Part shown: piece after piece, positions 1 to 9,017 of the stretch
Layout: each line of letters begins with the position of its first letter
How positions within the stretch are numbered: the first letter of the stretch is position 1
Source of the DNA: Aphis gossypii
Taxonomy: Eukaryota; Arthropoda; Insecta; Hemiptera; Aphididae
Assembly (NCBI RefSeq): GCF_020184175.1
Contig: NC_065531.1
Location: 29,967,213 to 30,031,212 of the forward strand
Reading direction: 5' to 3'
DNA: 64,000 nucleotides
The notes under the pieces: model-generated
Databases searched by the model: none
Seen by the model: only the letters and a program-made list of their open reading frames with translations
What the model was told of the DNA's origin: nothing
Program-made: the position numbers and the translations under genes

Positions 1-1
1 G

Positions 2-691
2 ACTACGGCCTACCACCCTTCAGCAAACGGTATGGTAGAACGAAGCCATCGACAGCTTAAGGCCGCTATCAAATGTCACCAGAACAAACGGTGGACTGAA
101 ATACTCCCAACAGTCTTATTAGGCATACGAGCAGCTTGGCGCGAGGATCTGAAGTCCACATCCGCAGAACTTGTATTCGGAGAACCACTTCGTCTACCTG
201 GTGAATTTCTCTCAACAAGATCAGATGACGCTAAGTTTGAGAACGCAGCAGAGTTCATCAAGGATCTTCGACACCAGATTCGCCAGATACAACCGGTAAA
301 TGGAACCTGCCACGGAGAAAAGAAAAATTTCATATTTAAGGACCTCGCCACCTCCAAACAAGTGTTTATTCGTCATGATGGACCGAAAAACTGTCTACAA
401 ATGCCGTACGACGGCCCATACCCAGTTGTAAGTCGCAATCGGAAAACCTTCTGCATTGACGTGAAAGGGAAAAAGATAACAGTGACTATTGATAGACTGA
501 AACCAGCCTACATAATTGCTGATGACATACACGAGGAGGTTAGCTCCAGAAACATGAAACATGCCACACCCGAATCTATCGCAAATAAGGAACCAAAAAC
601 AGAAGAACCGACACCAGAAACAAAAGACAGGAAAACGCGTTCCGGTAGAAGAGTCCATTTCCCCGAACGTCTTCAAATAAGTTCCTGCTGA
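2..691 (+). CDS. Ty3/gypsy Pol polyprotein, integrase C-terminal part (5' end outside window)
   Basis: Integrase inserts retrotransposon cDNA into host DNA. The frame is open from base 2, before the first ATG at 32, so the true N-terminus lies upstream of the window. The opening residues TTAYHPSANG lead directly into MVER. The Glu of that VER is the last acidic residue of the D,D(35)E catalytic triad, so only the end of the core domain is visible. Next come a helical stretch typical of this lineage (KRWTEILPTVLLGIRAA, then SAELVFGEPLRLPGE), a basic C-terminal domain, and a tail ending in RKTRSGRRVHFPERLQ. The RSGR.VHFP tail close to the LTR is usual for insect gypsy-like elements of this group. 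No internal stop or frameshift is seen over about 229 codons. Family membership is recognised from the protein; the exact clade is not. Confidence 0.88.
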   Translation, partial: TTAYHPSANGMVERSHRQLKAAIKCHQNKRWTEILPTVLLGIRAAWREDLKSTSAELVFGEPLRLPGEFLSTRSDDAKFENAAEFIKDLRHQIRQIQPVNGTCHGEKKNFIFKDLATSKQVFIRHDGPKNCLQMPYDGPYPVVSRNRKTFCIDVKGKKITVTIDRLKPAYIIADDIHEEVSSRNMKHATPESIANKEPKTEEPTPETKDRKTRSGRRVHFPERLQISSC

Positions 692-701
692 CTCCATCAC
701 T

Positions 702-711
702 GGTAGGGGGG
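702..711 (+). other. Polypurine tract of the gypsy element
   Basis: The G-rich run GGTAGGGGGG lies 10 bases after the pol stop codon and directly before TGATGTGG. Its position and composition match the plus-strand priming polypurine tract that marks the start of the 3' LTR. Confidence 0.75.
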
Positions 712-792
712 TGATGTGGCGACGTGAACAATACACAACGAGCCGCCCAAATTATTTACGATGTCGACAGCGTACAATAGGAAAAACCCATG

Positions 793-805
793 TTCTAGAA
801 TATTC
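793..805 (+). promoter_or_regulatory. Heat-shock element, three units (TTCnnGAAnnTTC)
   Basis: The sequence TTCTAGAATATTC is a perfect match to three alternating HSF half-sites (TTC at 793-795, GAA at 798-800, TTC at 803-805). It lies 54 bases upstream of the LTR TATA box, a spacing like that of insect Hsp promoters. Confidence 0.65.
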
Positions 806-838
806 CACGATGGTCTCGCTAGAGTATACTCGGGGATG

Positions 839-846
839 TTCTAGAA
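839..846 (+). promoter_or_regulatory. Second heat-shock half-site pair
   Basis: TTCTAGAA (TTC 839-841, GAA 844-846) is a two-unit HSF site just upstream of the TATA box and repeats the core of the site at 793. Two units alone bind HSF weakly; together with the upstream site they could act cooperatively. Confidence 0.5.
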
Positions 847-858
847 CAAAGCGGAGCC

Positions 859-895
859 TATAAATACCAGCTGATCAGATGCTCAATTTTCATTC
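859..895 (+). promoter_or_regulatory. LTR core promoter: TATA box and initiator
   Basis: TATAAATA at 859-866 is followed by TCATTC at 890-895, which fits the arthropod initiator TCAKTY. The predicted start (A892) is 33 bases from the first T of the TATA box, the usual distance. This would mark the U3/R boundary of the LTR. Confidence 0.6.
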
Positions 896-1061
896 CGTCA
901 GTGACTACGTATCGCGACTTACCGTGTTATTCAGTTCGCAGTAATATTGTACGCGTAATTGGTATTTGTTTGTTATATTTCATTCTTGTACATACATATC
1001 ACAGTAATATAGTGCTTAATATTTTATAAATTGTGAGTGATTATTTATTACCATAAACCAC

Positions 1062-2954
1062 ATTTATAACTTATATACTCAATATAAAATTATATAAAAA
1101 TTAACTACATTTATTTATTGGTATCATAGTTATAATTTATATTACATAAATATATTATATTTTCATAAAGATAAAATATAATTTCTAGTTTTATATAATT
1201 GTTTATAATCCGATATAAGTTAATAGAATTATAATTATTAAATACTTCAAAACAACACATATCATAAAATATTAAAATATATTAATAAGTGATATTTTAA
1301 GGTAAACGGCCATTTCCACTCAGAATAATTTTTCGTATATCATTGAATTCAAATTTAACACATCAATAATAGTAACCCACTTGACACCTATTGTACAGTA
1401 CAGTATAGTACAAACTTTGTAATGTCATCATTATACAAACAATTTTATTAATTTTATTGTAACATTGCAAAACAGTATAATGGCTATCATCATATATTAT
1501 TGTAGATGAATTTTTATACACGATTATTATTTCATATTTTCAATTTATTAATCTTGTCGATCTTGAAAAATAACTCTTACGTATCACATTGTGTATTGTC
1601 GTTGGCATGATAAATAAAATTAATTAATACTATATGAATTGTTGATGATCAAGACTGGAGTCAACCGCATGTTGAAGTAATATGCTGATCTTTCGTGTGA
1701 TCGCAGAATAAGTTAAAATGGTTAAATACCATAAATGGAATACCAACCCATCACACAATTAATTTTAACATAATATGATATTATTCAGTTCTTATTTAAG
1801 GAAAAATTGGGATGATTTTTCTGCGTATTATTTTTAACCAGCTGCAGGTGCGGTGGAGAAGAATTACACGTTTCTAGAAAAGAAGCGCATACTGACCGTA
1901 CGTTAAAATAACATAAAATACACCACTGTCTATATTATAATACATCACAATATGAGAAATTCGTGCTAATCGTATAAGTCCATTATTGCTTCGGAACGAA
2001 AATTTATAATAAGTAATAACAATAATATAATAATAAACACAATGGCGACGCTAATAGTGCGTGTCATCCTGAGCCCGACGTGTCTGGACCGGTAACGATA
2101 CGCATCGTCGCAGACGAAAGATCTCATTGATAAGTAGTATTGCGGCAGCAGAAGAAGAAGAAGAAGCGTAAGTTGAAAAAAAAAAACAAAAATAATTATA
2201 CAATAATAATTGCATTTTCTGAGATCGCCAGAAACGGCAGAAACAATAAACGCGGCCGACACTAGTCCGCAGACCGACAACCGACAGCGACGACGGTCAA
2301 TTTCATTGTCACGCGGGTAAGGAATAATAATAATATGAGAAAAGAAAAGAAAAACGTAATCGAATTTCGAAGGACACGGAACATAATACGCGTACGCACA
2401 CCTCATATATTCAGATGCACGTCGTACGTTATACTTTTACGATGTTTATTCCGTTGGTGCAATGTACGTGTAAACATAGGCGCACAACACCGAAGTAAAT
2501 TAAATTATTGTTTTTCTTCACCAGTCTCTGTGCACATACTAAACACAATACGACAAGGATTTGTTATTCGTAACGCGCGTAATGTAGAATATTGACTTAT
2601 CGTGAATTGCCCGCGGAAATAGCGATAGAGAGACACGAAATAATGTTATATATAAAATATGAGGTGAGTATCATATACCGCATCAAGTCGAATACCCGTG
2701 TAATAATAATATTTTTTTAATAAAATCGTTAGTGGTGCGGGACGTTTGAAACGGTGGCGGAACTATGATCATTGATGGGACCGTGGCTACAATTATTTTT
2801 TTTTTTTGAGTCCTTATTCTATTATCAGTCATCCGGCTTCAAAAAAACATTGGGATGCTATTTGTGTACAATAAAATACAATAAATTAATAATTAATTGA
2901 ATTATCATAACTATAAAAACAATAATAATTTTGTAATTGCAATGAAAATGATTT
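1062..2954. other. Non-coding AT-rich DNA with one dispersed repeat
   Basis: After the LTR the sequence is very AT-rich to about 1530, then carries the dispersed repeat listed at 1532-1877. Between 1840 and 2640 it is less AT-rich and includes a short (AGA)n run near 2148-2168. Frames open there on both strands (up to 146 codons on the minus strand, 1966-2406) are rich in Ile/Leu/Tyr runs and show no domain, so I do not call them genes. Confidence 0.5.
1532..1877 (+). repeat. Dispersed repeat, copy A (pairs with 15224-15513)
   Basis: This segment aligns in the same orientation with 15224-15513. The best block is AAATAACTCTTACGTATCAC and the ten bases after it, matching copy B with one change. 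Similarity continues in patches through ATAAATAAAATT, TGTGATCGCAGAATA (copy B TGTGATCGAAGAATA), CCATC.ACAC and TTTCTAG. Neither copy has a recognisable coding part or terminal repeat, so the family is unknown. Confidence 0.6.
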
Positions 2955-3140
2955 TTTTCTCGGTTTTTATACGATCTCGAGCAAATGTCTTCGCAAATCA
3001 CGATAAATTTATTTTTTAGCACGCTTCTTTTCTATTGAAGTCATCGCAAAACTACTAAACCGCGTTTGGGAAATGGTACTTCTTAGATAAGTTTTAATTA
3101 ATTTAAGTTTTGAGAATTTCCTTTCAGCACTTATGTTACA
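2955..3140 (-). pseudogene. hAT transposase relic: C-terminal dimerisation domain
   Basis: On the minus strand a frame reads SAERKFSKLKLIKTYLRS followed by TISQTRF..FAMTSIE before a stop at 3009-3011. This is the hallmark of the hAT-family C-terminal dimerisation domain, in which SAER.FS.LK.IK...R..M...R....A...IE is conserved. Upstream, the expected ...LPVT(V/A) part is recognisable only loosely and the frame closes at 3201-3203. Past the stop, a shifted frame gives residues resembling the usual FA...R tail to about 2960. It is therefore a broken fragment of roughly 60 codons, without the catalytic region or the zinc finger. No termini were identified around it. In the living transposase this domain holds the subunits together. 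Confidence 0.75.
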
Positions 3141-3203
3141 GTAGCCGGTAATGTAAAGAACAAATAAAATGCCATACAGGGTACAATGTGTACCTAATAC
3201 CTA

Positions 3204-5290
3204 ATATTCCATGATGATATTTACTTGAACTAAACATTTTTTTAACATTACAGAATTTTACTTCGAGGCTCACTGAAAATCTCGCCTTCAATCATATTAT
3301 TATTATGTAGTTCCACCTCTGCAGGTTTGTAGTTTCCTGGGATCGTGATTGGACGTCATCCAACGACATTTTGAAATCGGAGAGGTTTCACACCGTTATG
3401 AAATTACGTTATTATAATAAATATTTTATTATATTTCTATCCAATTTTCAATCCTATAAAGAATTTGCATACCTCTGAGAATCAAAGCGACCGCCGAGAG
3501 AAAAAGGTTCCGTATTTGTTTTATTCATCGTGTATCCAGGCGATTGCCAAAAAGTAAGTTCTATGTTCGTTGTTGTAATGTTTACCGCAGTTACTTATGA
3601 TGAAATCAATAACATTTTATTATCGATGGTGAGTACACCTAAAATAATAAATAAATATATCTCACAAAAATGCATGTATATTTTTAGGTTCTGTTGGCTG
3701 TACATAATATTCTGAAGAAAATATGTATTTTTAATTGTTTATGCGCCATAAGCGTATAGTTACCATATTACTCGTATATTTAAAATGTTTACATAACTTA
3801 TTTGATACAATTTAAATAGCTTACAATTATTTTAATATATATATATTTTACTGAATAATTTTTGTAATTTCGAGGCCAATTTTATTATTCATCTGATTCA
3901 GTTAAGTCTGTGATGTGCCTAAATTGCCTATATATTACGCCGTGTTATTTTACTTTGATGTATCTGAAAAATATTATTCGTCGTACTTGTATGGTAACAT
4001 TGTACAAAATAAAATCCATCCAACTATTGAAATAAAAAAAAAACTCATAAATGTGTTGGTAAAATATTAGTTATACAATATATAGCCTTTGGTAGATAAA
4101 AAAATATAATAATATTATTTTTTTTAGTATTTATCATGTTTTATTTGTTTTTCCGTCAAAAAGCAATTTCATTTGTGAATGATTTTTTTCTCCGCACTAA
4201 ATCCACCATACTAAGACGCTGCCACAGTTTGACTGCGCGCTTGATACGAACGAGTGATGGAGAAAACACTATAATACAGCTAGTACGCAAGCCGCATATT
4301 CAAGTGTAATATATATTTATGGTTCCTTTGACTCGAAATTCCCATTACCGACAATCTTCTCGGAACATAAGGCGTTACAAACGGTATTATTGTACACGTT
4401 TACATAATGCCGTGTACGGGCGCGACGTCTTTACAACAATATGGCAGCTATTTCGACCAGTGACGAATATTAATTGATACCGAGTGAATAATGTACACCA
4501 GTCATGAACAAATCACCTTATACGCGCCACAAAACGGTCTGGATAGTTTTAAAGATAATTTCTGCTACGAGATTATACCACGGTTTATAATAACGACCGC
4601 GGTGAAAATAAATAAATCGCTTCTGTAGATGTGAAAACGTGTTGAACGAGGTTTTACGAGTGCGATATCGGTACGTTTTACACAACTCTGCTGAATTTAT
4701 CTGTGCTAATAGTACAAGTCGTTGAACGTGAATTATCGCTGTGAGAGATGTTTTTACTGCGCAAAACCTTTTATTTCAAAATCGTTCGATACACAAAGTA
4801 TTGCAGTATCGCAGCACAATAGTCAATAAAATAATAATATATTATAATGGACTCCAAATTATTACAATCAATAACCTATGGTCGTACAACCGTAGTGAAA
4901 ACATTGAAATAGGTATATAAATATAATAATGACATTATTGTTTTGTAAACGAAACGCCACGTGGTAAAATGCGCATGACATTCAATATAAGTTATTGCTA
5001 TATTATTGCGTCTCGTCGGCCGAAGACTAGTGGTTCGTCCGATTTTATCGTACACATGATTTGTGTGCGTGAATCAGCAAAATACATTGAATTAAAAAAA
5101 AATAAACAAACAAATGGATCCTAATATCAGCTAAAATACATGACCATAAGAGATCGAATAAAACATCGAACGTATCACAAACCATGTCAAAAACAGAGAA
5201 ATACAGATCTTTGGTATTTAAATATTTTTTTTTTTATATAATTTAGGGAAAAATCATAGTGTTTAATTTATCCGCTGAAGAGTAAAACTA
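3204..5290. other. Non-coding stretch, nothing recognised
   Basis: AT-rich DNA without a supported gene. The segment 4190-5050 is somewhat less AT-rich and has scattered CpG-rich words, but I see no splice-bounded open frame, terminal repeat or RNA gene. Confidence 0.45.
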
Positions 5291-5295
5291 AAAAT

Positions 5296-5463
5296 ATGTG
5301 TAACCTATATAATGTACATACATTTAAAATTAGTAAAATTAATATGAATGATGATATAAGCGAAGGAGTGATAGGGCGGATGATGACTGCAGATGAATTC
5401 TTGGATTTTAGCGGTAATGTTTACTATGATCCCATAGATAATTTATTATCTAAAAGTCTTTAA
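5296..5463 (+). CDS. Possible small ORF, 55 codons, unrecognised
   Basis: An ATG at 5296 opens a frame of 55 codons. Its second half, from the internal ATG at 5344, is acidic and compositionally protein-like (MNDDISEGVIGRMMTADEF, then a D/Y-rich stretch ending LLSKSL and TAA at 5461-5463). Most random frames here encode Ile/Tyr/Lys strings, so the mixed composition is unusual for this region. There is no signal peptide or known domain. It could be a small protein, a last exon, or a transposon scrap. It may equally be chance. Confidence 0.2.
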   Translation: MCNLYNVHTFKISKINMNDDISEGVIGRMMTADEFLDFSGNVYYDPIDNLLSKSL

Positions 5464-6146
5464 ACCGTATTGTTGATAATAATTATATTACATATTATAA
5501 TCGATGTTTCCAATATTATACGTATTTTAAATTATCAGCTGTTTTGTTTGATTTTTAACTTGGTTAACACTTAAGATTTAAGATAGGTGAACAAATATTC
5601 ATTGAGGTATTGAAGTAGAAATACAAACAATCAAAATCGATTTAAATAAAAACCAAAAAATTAAATTAAAAAACCCCGTTGACGAGTATTTGTTGTGTAA
5701 CAATAGAGAATTAATTAAAGTTTCTTTATACTCAAATCTGATAGTACATACTATTTCTTTAGCAACTTATTTAAGTTCAATAAGCTCCCATTCATCTTTG
5801 TTATTACTTATTATACATTTTAGCAACATTCATTTTTGTTTTTAATTAACTAAATATATTTCTATACAACTTTTCATAATGTTTAAAATAATCAATAAAT
5901 CAATATTTGATTTAAAAAACTGATCAAGTGCTTAGTTAAAAATAATCTCGCACTTGAAAATCTATTATTTAATTTGTGTCTAGAACTAAAGAAAACACTC
6001 ATGCAATGATTTTTTTTTTATATCGATAAGAGTTTATGTTTATGTTGTTAAAATGTGTGTGTTTTCTATTATAATCCAAAATCCAAATGCGTAAAAATAT
6101 TTAACAGAATTTTGTATTTTTAGCATAACCACAGATATATTATATA
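5464..6146. other. Non-coding spacer before the Helitron
   Basis: Very AT-rich sequence, with no gene, repeat structure or RNA recognised. It ends at the A6146 that flanks the Helitron insertion. Confidence 0.5.
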
Positions 6147-6176
6147 CTAGCTGACCCGACACGGCGTTGCCCGTGT
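6147..6176 (-). repeat. Helitron 3' terminus: hairpin plus CTAG
   Basis: Reading the minus strand, the stem ACACGG/CCGTGT (plus positions 6159-6164 and 6171-6176) with a six-base loop is followed after 8 bases by the terminal CTAG (6150-6147). The hairpin near a CTRR end is the transposition termination signal of Helitrons. Confidence 0.85.
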
Positions 6177-6322
6177 GTTACTTTCTTTTTTTGCATTTTC
6201 GTATGCCGTGTGTTAATTTTTAATTTAATCTTATTGATAGTGCTAATATTACGTCGAATTCACGACGAAAGATTTGTAATGTGGCAGTTTTTGTGCCTAC
6301 GTATTTTAAAAAATTCTCCTGA

Positions 6323-6480
6323 ACAGAACCGTCACCCTGGTGATAGGGCGTTGTGAATAAAAAATAATTAAATAAAACATATATAATGATTTAAAAGTAA
6401 ATAGTTATAGTTTTAACTGTTATAGTTTTATTTAGTTATTTTTTATTCACAACGCCCTATCACCAGGGTGACGGTTCTGT
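6323..6480. repeat. 56-bp near-perfect inverted repeat inside the Helitron
   Basis: The left arm 6323-6378 and the right arm 6425-6480 are reverse complements with a single mismatch over 56 bases; the loop is 46 bases. The word ATGATTTAAAAGTAA occurs in the loop and again directly after the right arm, so the structure looks like a fold-back duplication of one sub-terminal segment. It lies between the gene's stop codon and the 3' terminus. Confidence 0.9.
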
Positions 6481-6542
6481 CATGATTTAAAAGTAAGTAA
6501 TCGCTTTATTGTTAATCATGTGAATCATAATTATTATTATTA

Positions 6543-8475
6543 TCATTGTAGTACTTTGTGGTATACGATGTTTCTTGTTTGATTACCTGGCGCATAGATA
6601 AACAAATCTGATGGTTTTCCAACACGGGAACAGGCAACATACAATTGACCATGTGAGAAACATGGGTTTTCTAGATTAATACCACAAACACTTAATGATT
6701 GCCCCTGGGACTTGTTTATAGTCATAGCAAAAGCAAGACGCACTGGAAACTGTAGTCGTTTAAACTCAAATGGCACATCAGTCGGAATCATTGGGATGCG
6801 CGGTATGAGAACATCTTCTCCTTTATACTTTCCTTTGAGTATAGTTGCTTCTATCACATTGTTTAGTAATTTTTTTATCGCTAACCGTGTACCGTTGCAA
6901 AGACGCGGTTGGTTGATATTTCGCAACATTATAACCACCGATCCAACCTTTAATTGAAGATTGTGAGGTGGCAATCCTGCCAAATCCAGCGAGTTTAAAA
7001 ATTCCGGTGGATAGTTGACTACATCATCTTGATTAGTAGCCGAATCAACTGATTTATATATCATCAATTCGCCTGTAATTTGTTCTTGAATTTTGAAATT
7101 TAATTCATTTACATCTATGTTTTTTGCAGCCAGTATAGCTCGTTCGCTCAACCAATCATGGTTTCTGTAATTTTGAGAAACATCTGGAAACACCTTCTGA
7201 ATAAGTTCATCTTTTGATCGAGTTAACTGACAAAAACTTAGAGGAAAGTTAATGCAGCCAGTCAACATGTCTATAGGAAATTTGCCATTACCAATGTCAA
7301 TGAGTTGTTTAGAGAATATGTTTCCAGATTGGTCATTTTGCAACTCGACACGCATATTCTTGCTTAAATGAAGTACTTTGACATGTTTAATATTTAATAT
7401 TTTAATATCACGGGATTCCAAGTTTTCTCCAACTACAACGATAGCAACTTCATCAATAGTTGGTGCATTAAAACGTCTTGTATGTTGACCTGCAGGTGTT
7501 TTATCAGCTCTGATTACAATTTTGTGATTATCGGATGGCATCAGATCCAGGGCAGTTTTAAACAATATAATCAATTGATTGTGCTGATGAAATAAAGTTT
7601 GTAATTGTTCTACAATAGACCTCTTTACTAAATTGTTATGTGCACAACGCAGATCAATTTCTTGTGGTGAATTGCCCATAAAATAAATTTGCAGGAATTT
7701 GTTGTCGCTATCTGACACTGGTAACAGTGAACCTGCTCTATGATATATTTGCCCTTGTATCTGTAAATAAAAAAAATATATTATGGTGTGGTATAAATTA
7801 ATGGATTGTCGGTGATCAAACTTAAATAATATTTGATCTTAAAAAGTATATATTTAGTTTTAACTAATATCTATCAAATATAAAATATAATAAAAGTGTC
7901 ACTGAAACTGAAACACCATAATATAATATGATGACTAAGTGATATATTTCGTAATGATTAAGAAATTGAAGATTAGTGACACATCTTAACTTTGGTGACA
8001 GAAAATTTTGTTCGCTAAAATAATTATGAGTAACTGCTATAATACATACCTTGAAAGTTGGCATAAAATTTTCCCGAACTACATTTGTTGCCCCAAATGA
8101 AGTCATTTGAAAGCAATTGTTATATTGTTGGATATTTGTCAAAAAGTGTATAGAATCTGTTCCTATTCCTGAAACCAATGAGTACAATGGTTCTGGTGGT
8201 GGATCCAATGGTATCAATTTCACTTTACCATTTGCGCAACACAATCCATTGGCTTCGTTTTTGTATTTTAATGCCTTACAGTGTGAGCAAACCGAGTTCA
8301 TAGAACCAATAACAACACATTGGTAGTTACTGTAGTCAATTGACACATCGTAACTAAAAGCAGCTCGATTCAAACTTGCTCGCGCTTCACGCGTTTGTGA
8401 ATTAGATCGGTAATTAGCTTGGTTTGTAGCATTTCTGGTTCTTTTACCTAAATTGCTTCGTCTTATAGGAGGCAT
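6543..8475 (-). CDS. Helitron RepHel-derived protein with internal deletion (2 exons)
   Basis: Intact RepHel proteins nick and unwind DNA to move the element. Here exon 1 (8475-8050, 142 codons from MPPIRRSNLGKRTR) has the usual basic start, a C..C/CC zinc-binding stretch (VCSHCKALKYK...GLCC) and FMPTFK. Exon 2 (7760-6543) continues with IQGQIYHRAGSLLP, then KFLQIYFMGN, VIRADKTPAGQHTRRFNAP and VAIVVVGEN, all conserved Helitron N-terminal motifs. At about 7388-7406 the sequence jumps in frame to the end of the helicase: motif-like GSVVIMLRNI, AMTINKSQGQSL, GQLYVACSRV, ending NIVYHKVLQ. The HUH nuclease and helicase motifs I to about IV are missing, which shortens the protein from the typical ~1,400 to about 547 residues. 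Exon 2 alone would open with GTG at 7718, so the spliced reading is preferred. A Pif1/SF1B-type helicase tail without Walker A should have no ATPase activity. Confidence 0.85.
7761..8049 (-). other. Intron of the Helitron gene
   Basis: The minus strand shows AAG|GTATGT at 8050/8049 and TTTATTTACAG|ATA at 7761/7760. The join restores FMPTFK-IQGQIYH, which is contiguous in intact Helitron proteins, and keeps phase 0. The intron is 289 bases and AT-rich, with several stops. Confidence 0.75.
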
Positions 8476-9017
8476 ATCAAATATAAATTATTTTTTCACT
8501 AATCACGAACTAAACAAACACTAACTAAACACTCTGCACAAAACACGATTGTTGGTTGCCATGGATACGATCAGTATTATATTATAAATATTATAGGAAG
8601 GGCTATTTTAAAAAGAAAAGGGCTATTTTTAGGGTTTTTCCAGCAATAATTCTAATTTTTCTAGCCGTAAAAACCATCCTTGGACTTCAACGAACATTTG
8701 CGAACATTTGCGTTGTTTGTATGTCTATTTGCATGCATTTTTAAAAACATTTTAAATAAATGATTTATTTTATTTAAATGGTTGCCATTGACTACCAAAA
8801 ATAATTTAGTTGACTATTTGCTGGATAGATGGCGCCTCTGTAATTTCATCACCACCTCGTCATATTTCTCTAACCCGATAACTTTCTCAAATTTTTCGTC
8901 CGTAAGAACCTTCTCCTGACAATTACGACCCAAACAAAAAAAGAATGAGCGAAATCGGTCCAGGCGTTGTTGAGTTATGCGCTTACCAAATTTTGCGATT
9001 CATTTTTATATATAAGA
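8476..9017 (-). promoter_or_regulatory. Helitron 5' region and left terminus
   Basis: The terminal ~150 bases (8870-9017, read on the minus strand) contain GCATAACTCAACAACGCC and GAAATGAG-like words that recur at insect Helitron 5' ends. The remainder, to the start codon at 8475, would hold the promoter. No TATA box stands out. Confidence 0.55.

Larger units (their letters stand above)
1..1061 (+). mobile_element. 3' end of a Ty3/gypsy LTR retrotransposon
   Basis: The window begins inside the pol gene of an LTR retrotransposon on the plus strand. What is present is the end of the integrase core, the integrase C-terminal region with a stop at 689-691, a polypurine tract, and a 3' LTR beginning TGATGTGGCG at 712. 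This is the normal gene-end, PPT, LTR order of Ty3/gypsy elements. The pol part has no stop or frameshift, which suggests a fairly young insertion. The LTR 3' boundary is not certain: a plausible end is near 1061 (ACCACA), but the 5' LTR needed to fix it lies outside the window. Confidence 0.85.
712..1061 (+). repeat. 3' LTR of the gypsy element (3' boundary approximate)
   Basis: The LTR starts with TG right after the polypurine tract. It contains a compact RNA polymerase II promoter: a three-unit heat-shock element, a second two-unit element, a TATA box at 859 and an initiator at 890. Beyond about 960 it becomes AT-rich. The right boundary near 1061 is a guess from a CA-ending stretch and the change in composition. 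Confidence 0.65.
6147..9017 (-). mobile_element. Helitron, internally deleted, both termini present
   Basis: A rolling-circle transposon lies on the minus strand. Its 5' end (minus strand, base 9017) begins TCTTATATATAAAAATGAAT, with the TC start typical of Helitrons. Its 3' end (base 6147) is CTAG, fitting the CTRR terminus, preceded by a 6-bp hairpin. The host bases are A before the 5' end and T after the 3' end, which is the standard insertion between A and T with no target duplication. The element is about 2.87 kb. It encodes a shortened RepHel-derived protein with no Rep nuclease, so it cannot be autonomous. Similar sub-terminal sequence is widespread in insect Helitrons (established family knowledge, recalled). 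Confidence 0.9.

Noticed and set aside
1966..2406. 146-codon minus-strand open frame
   Set aside because: Leu/Ile runs come from (AAT) and (GAA) repeats, with no conserved motif.
6712..6957. 81-codon plus-strand frame
   Set aside because: It is antisense to the Helitron helicase C-terminal exon and a shadow of that gene.
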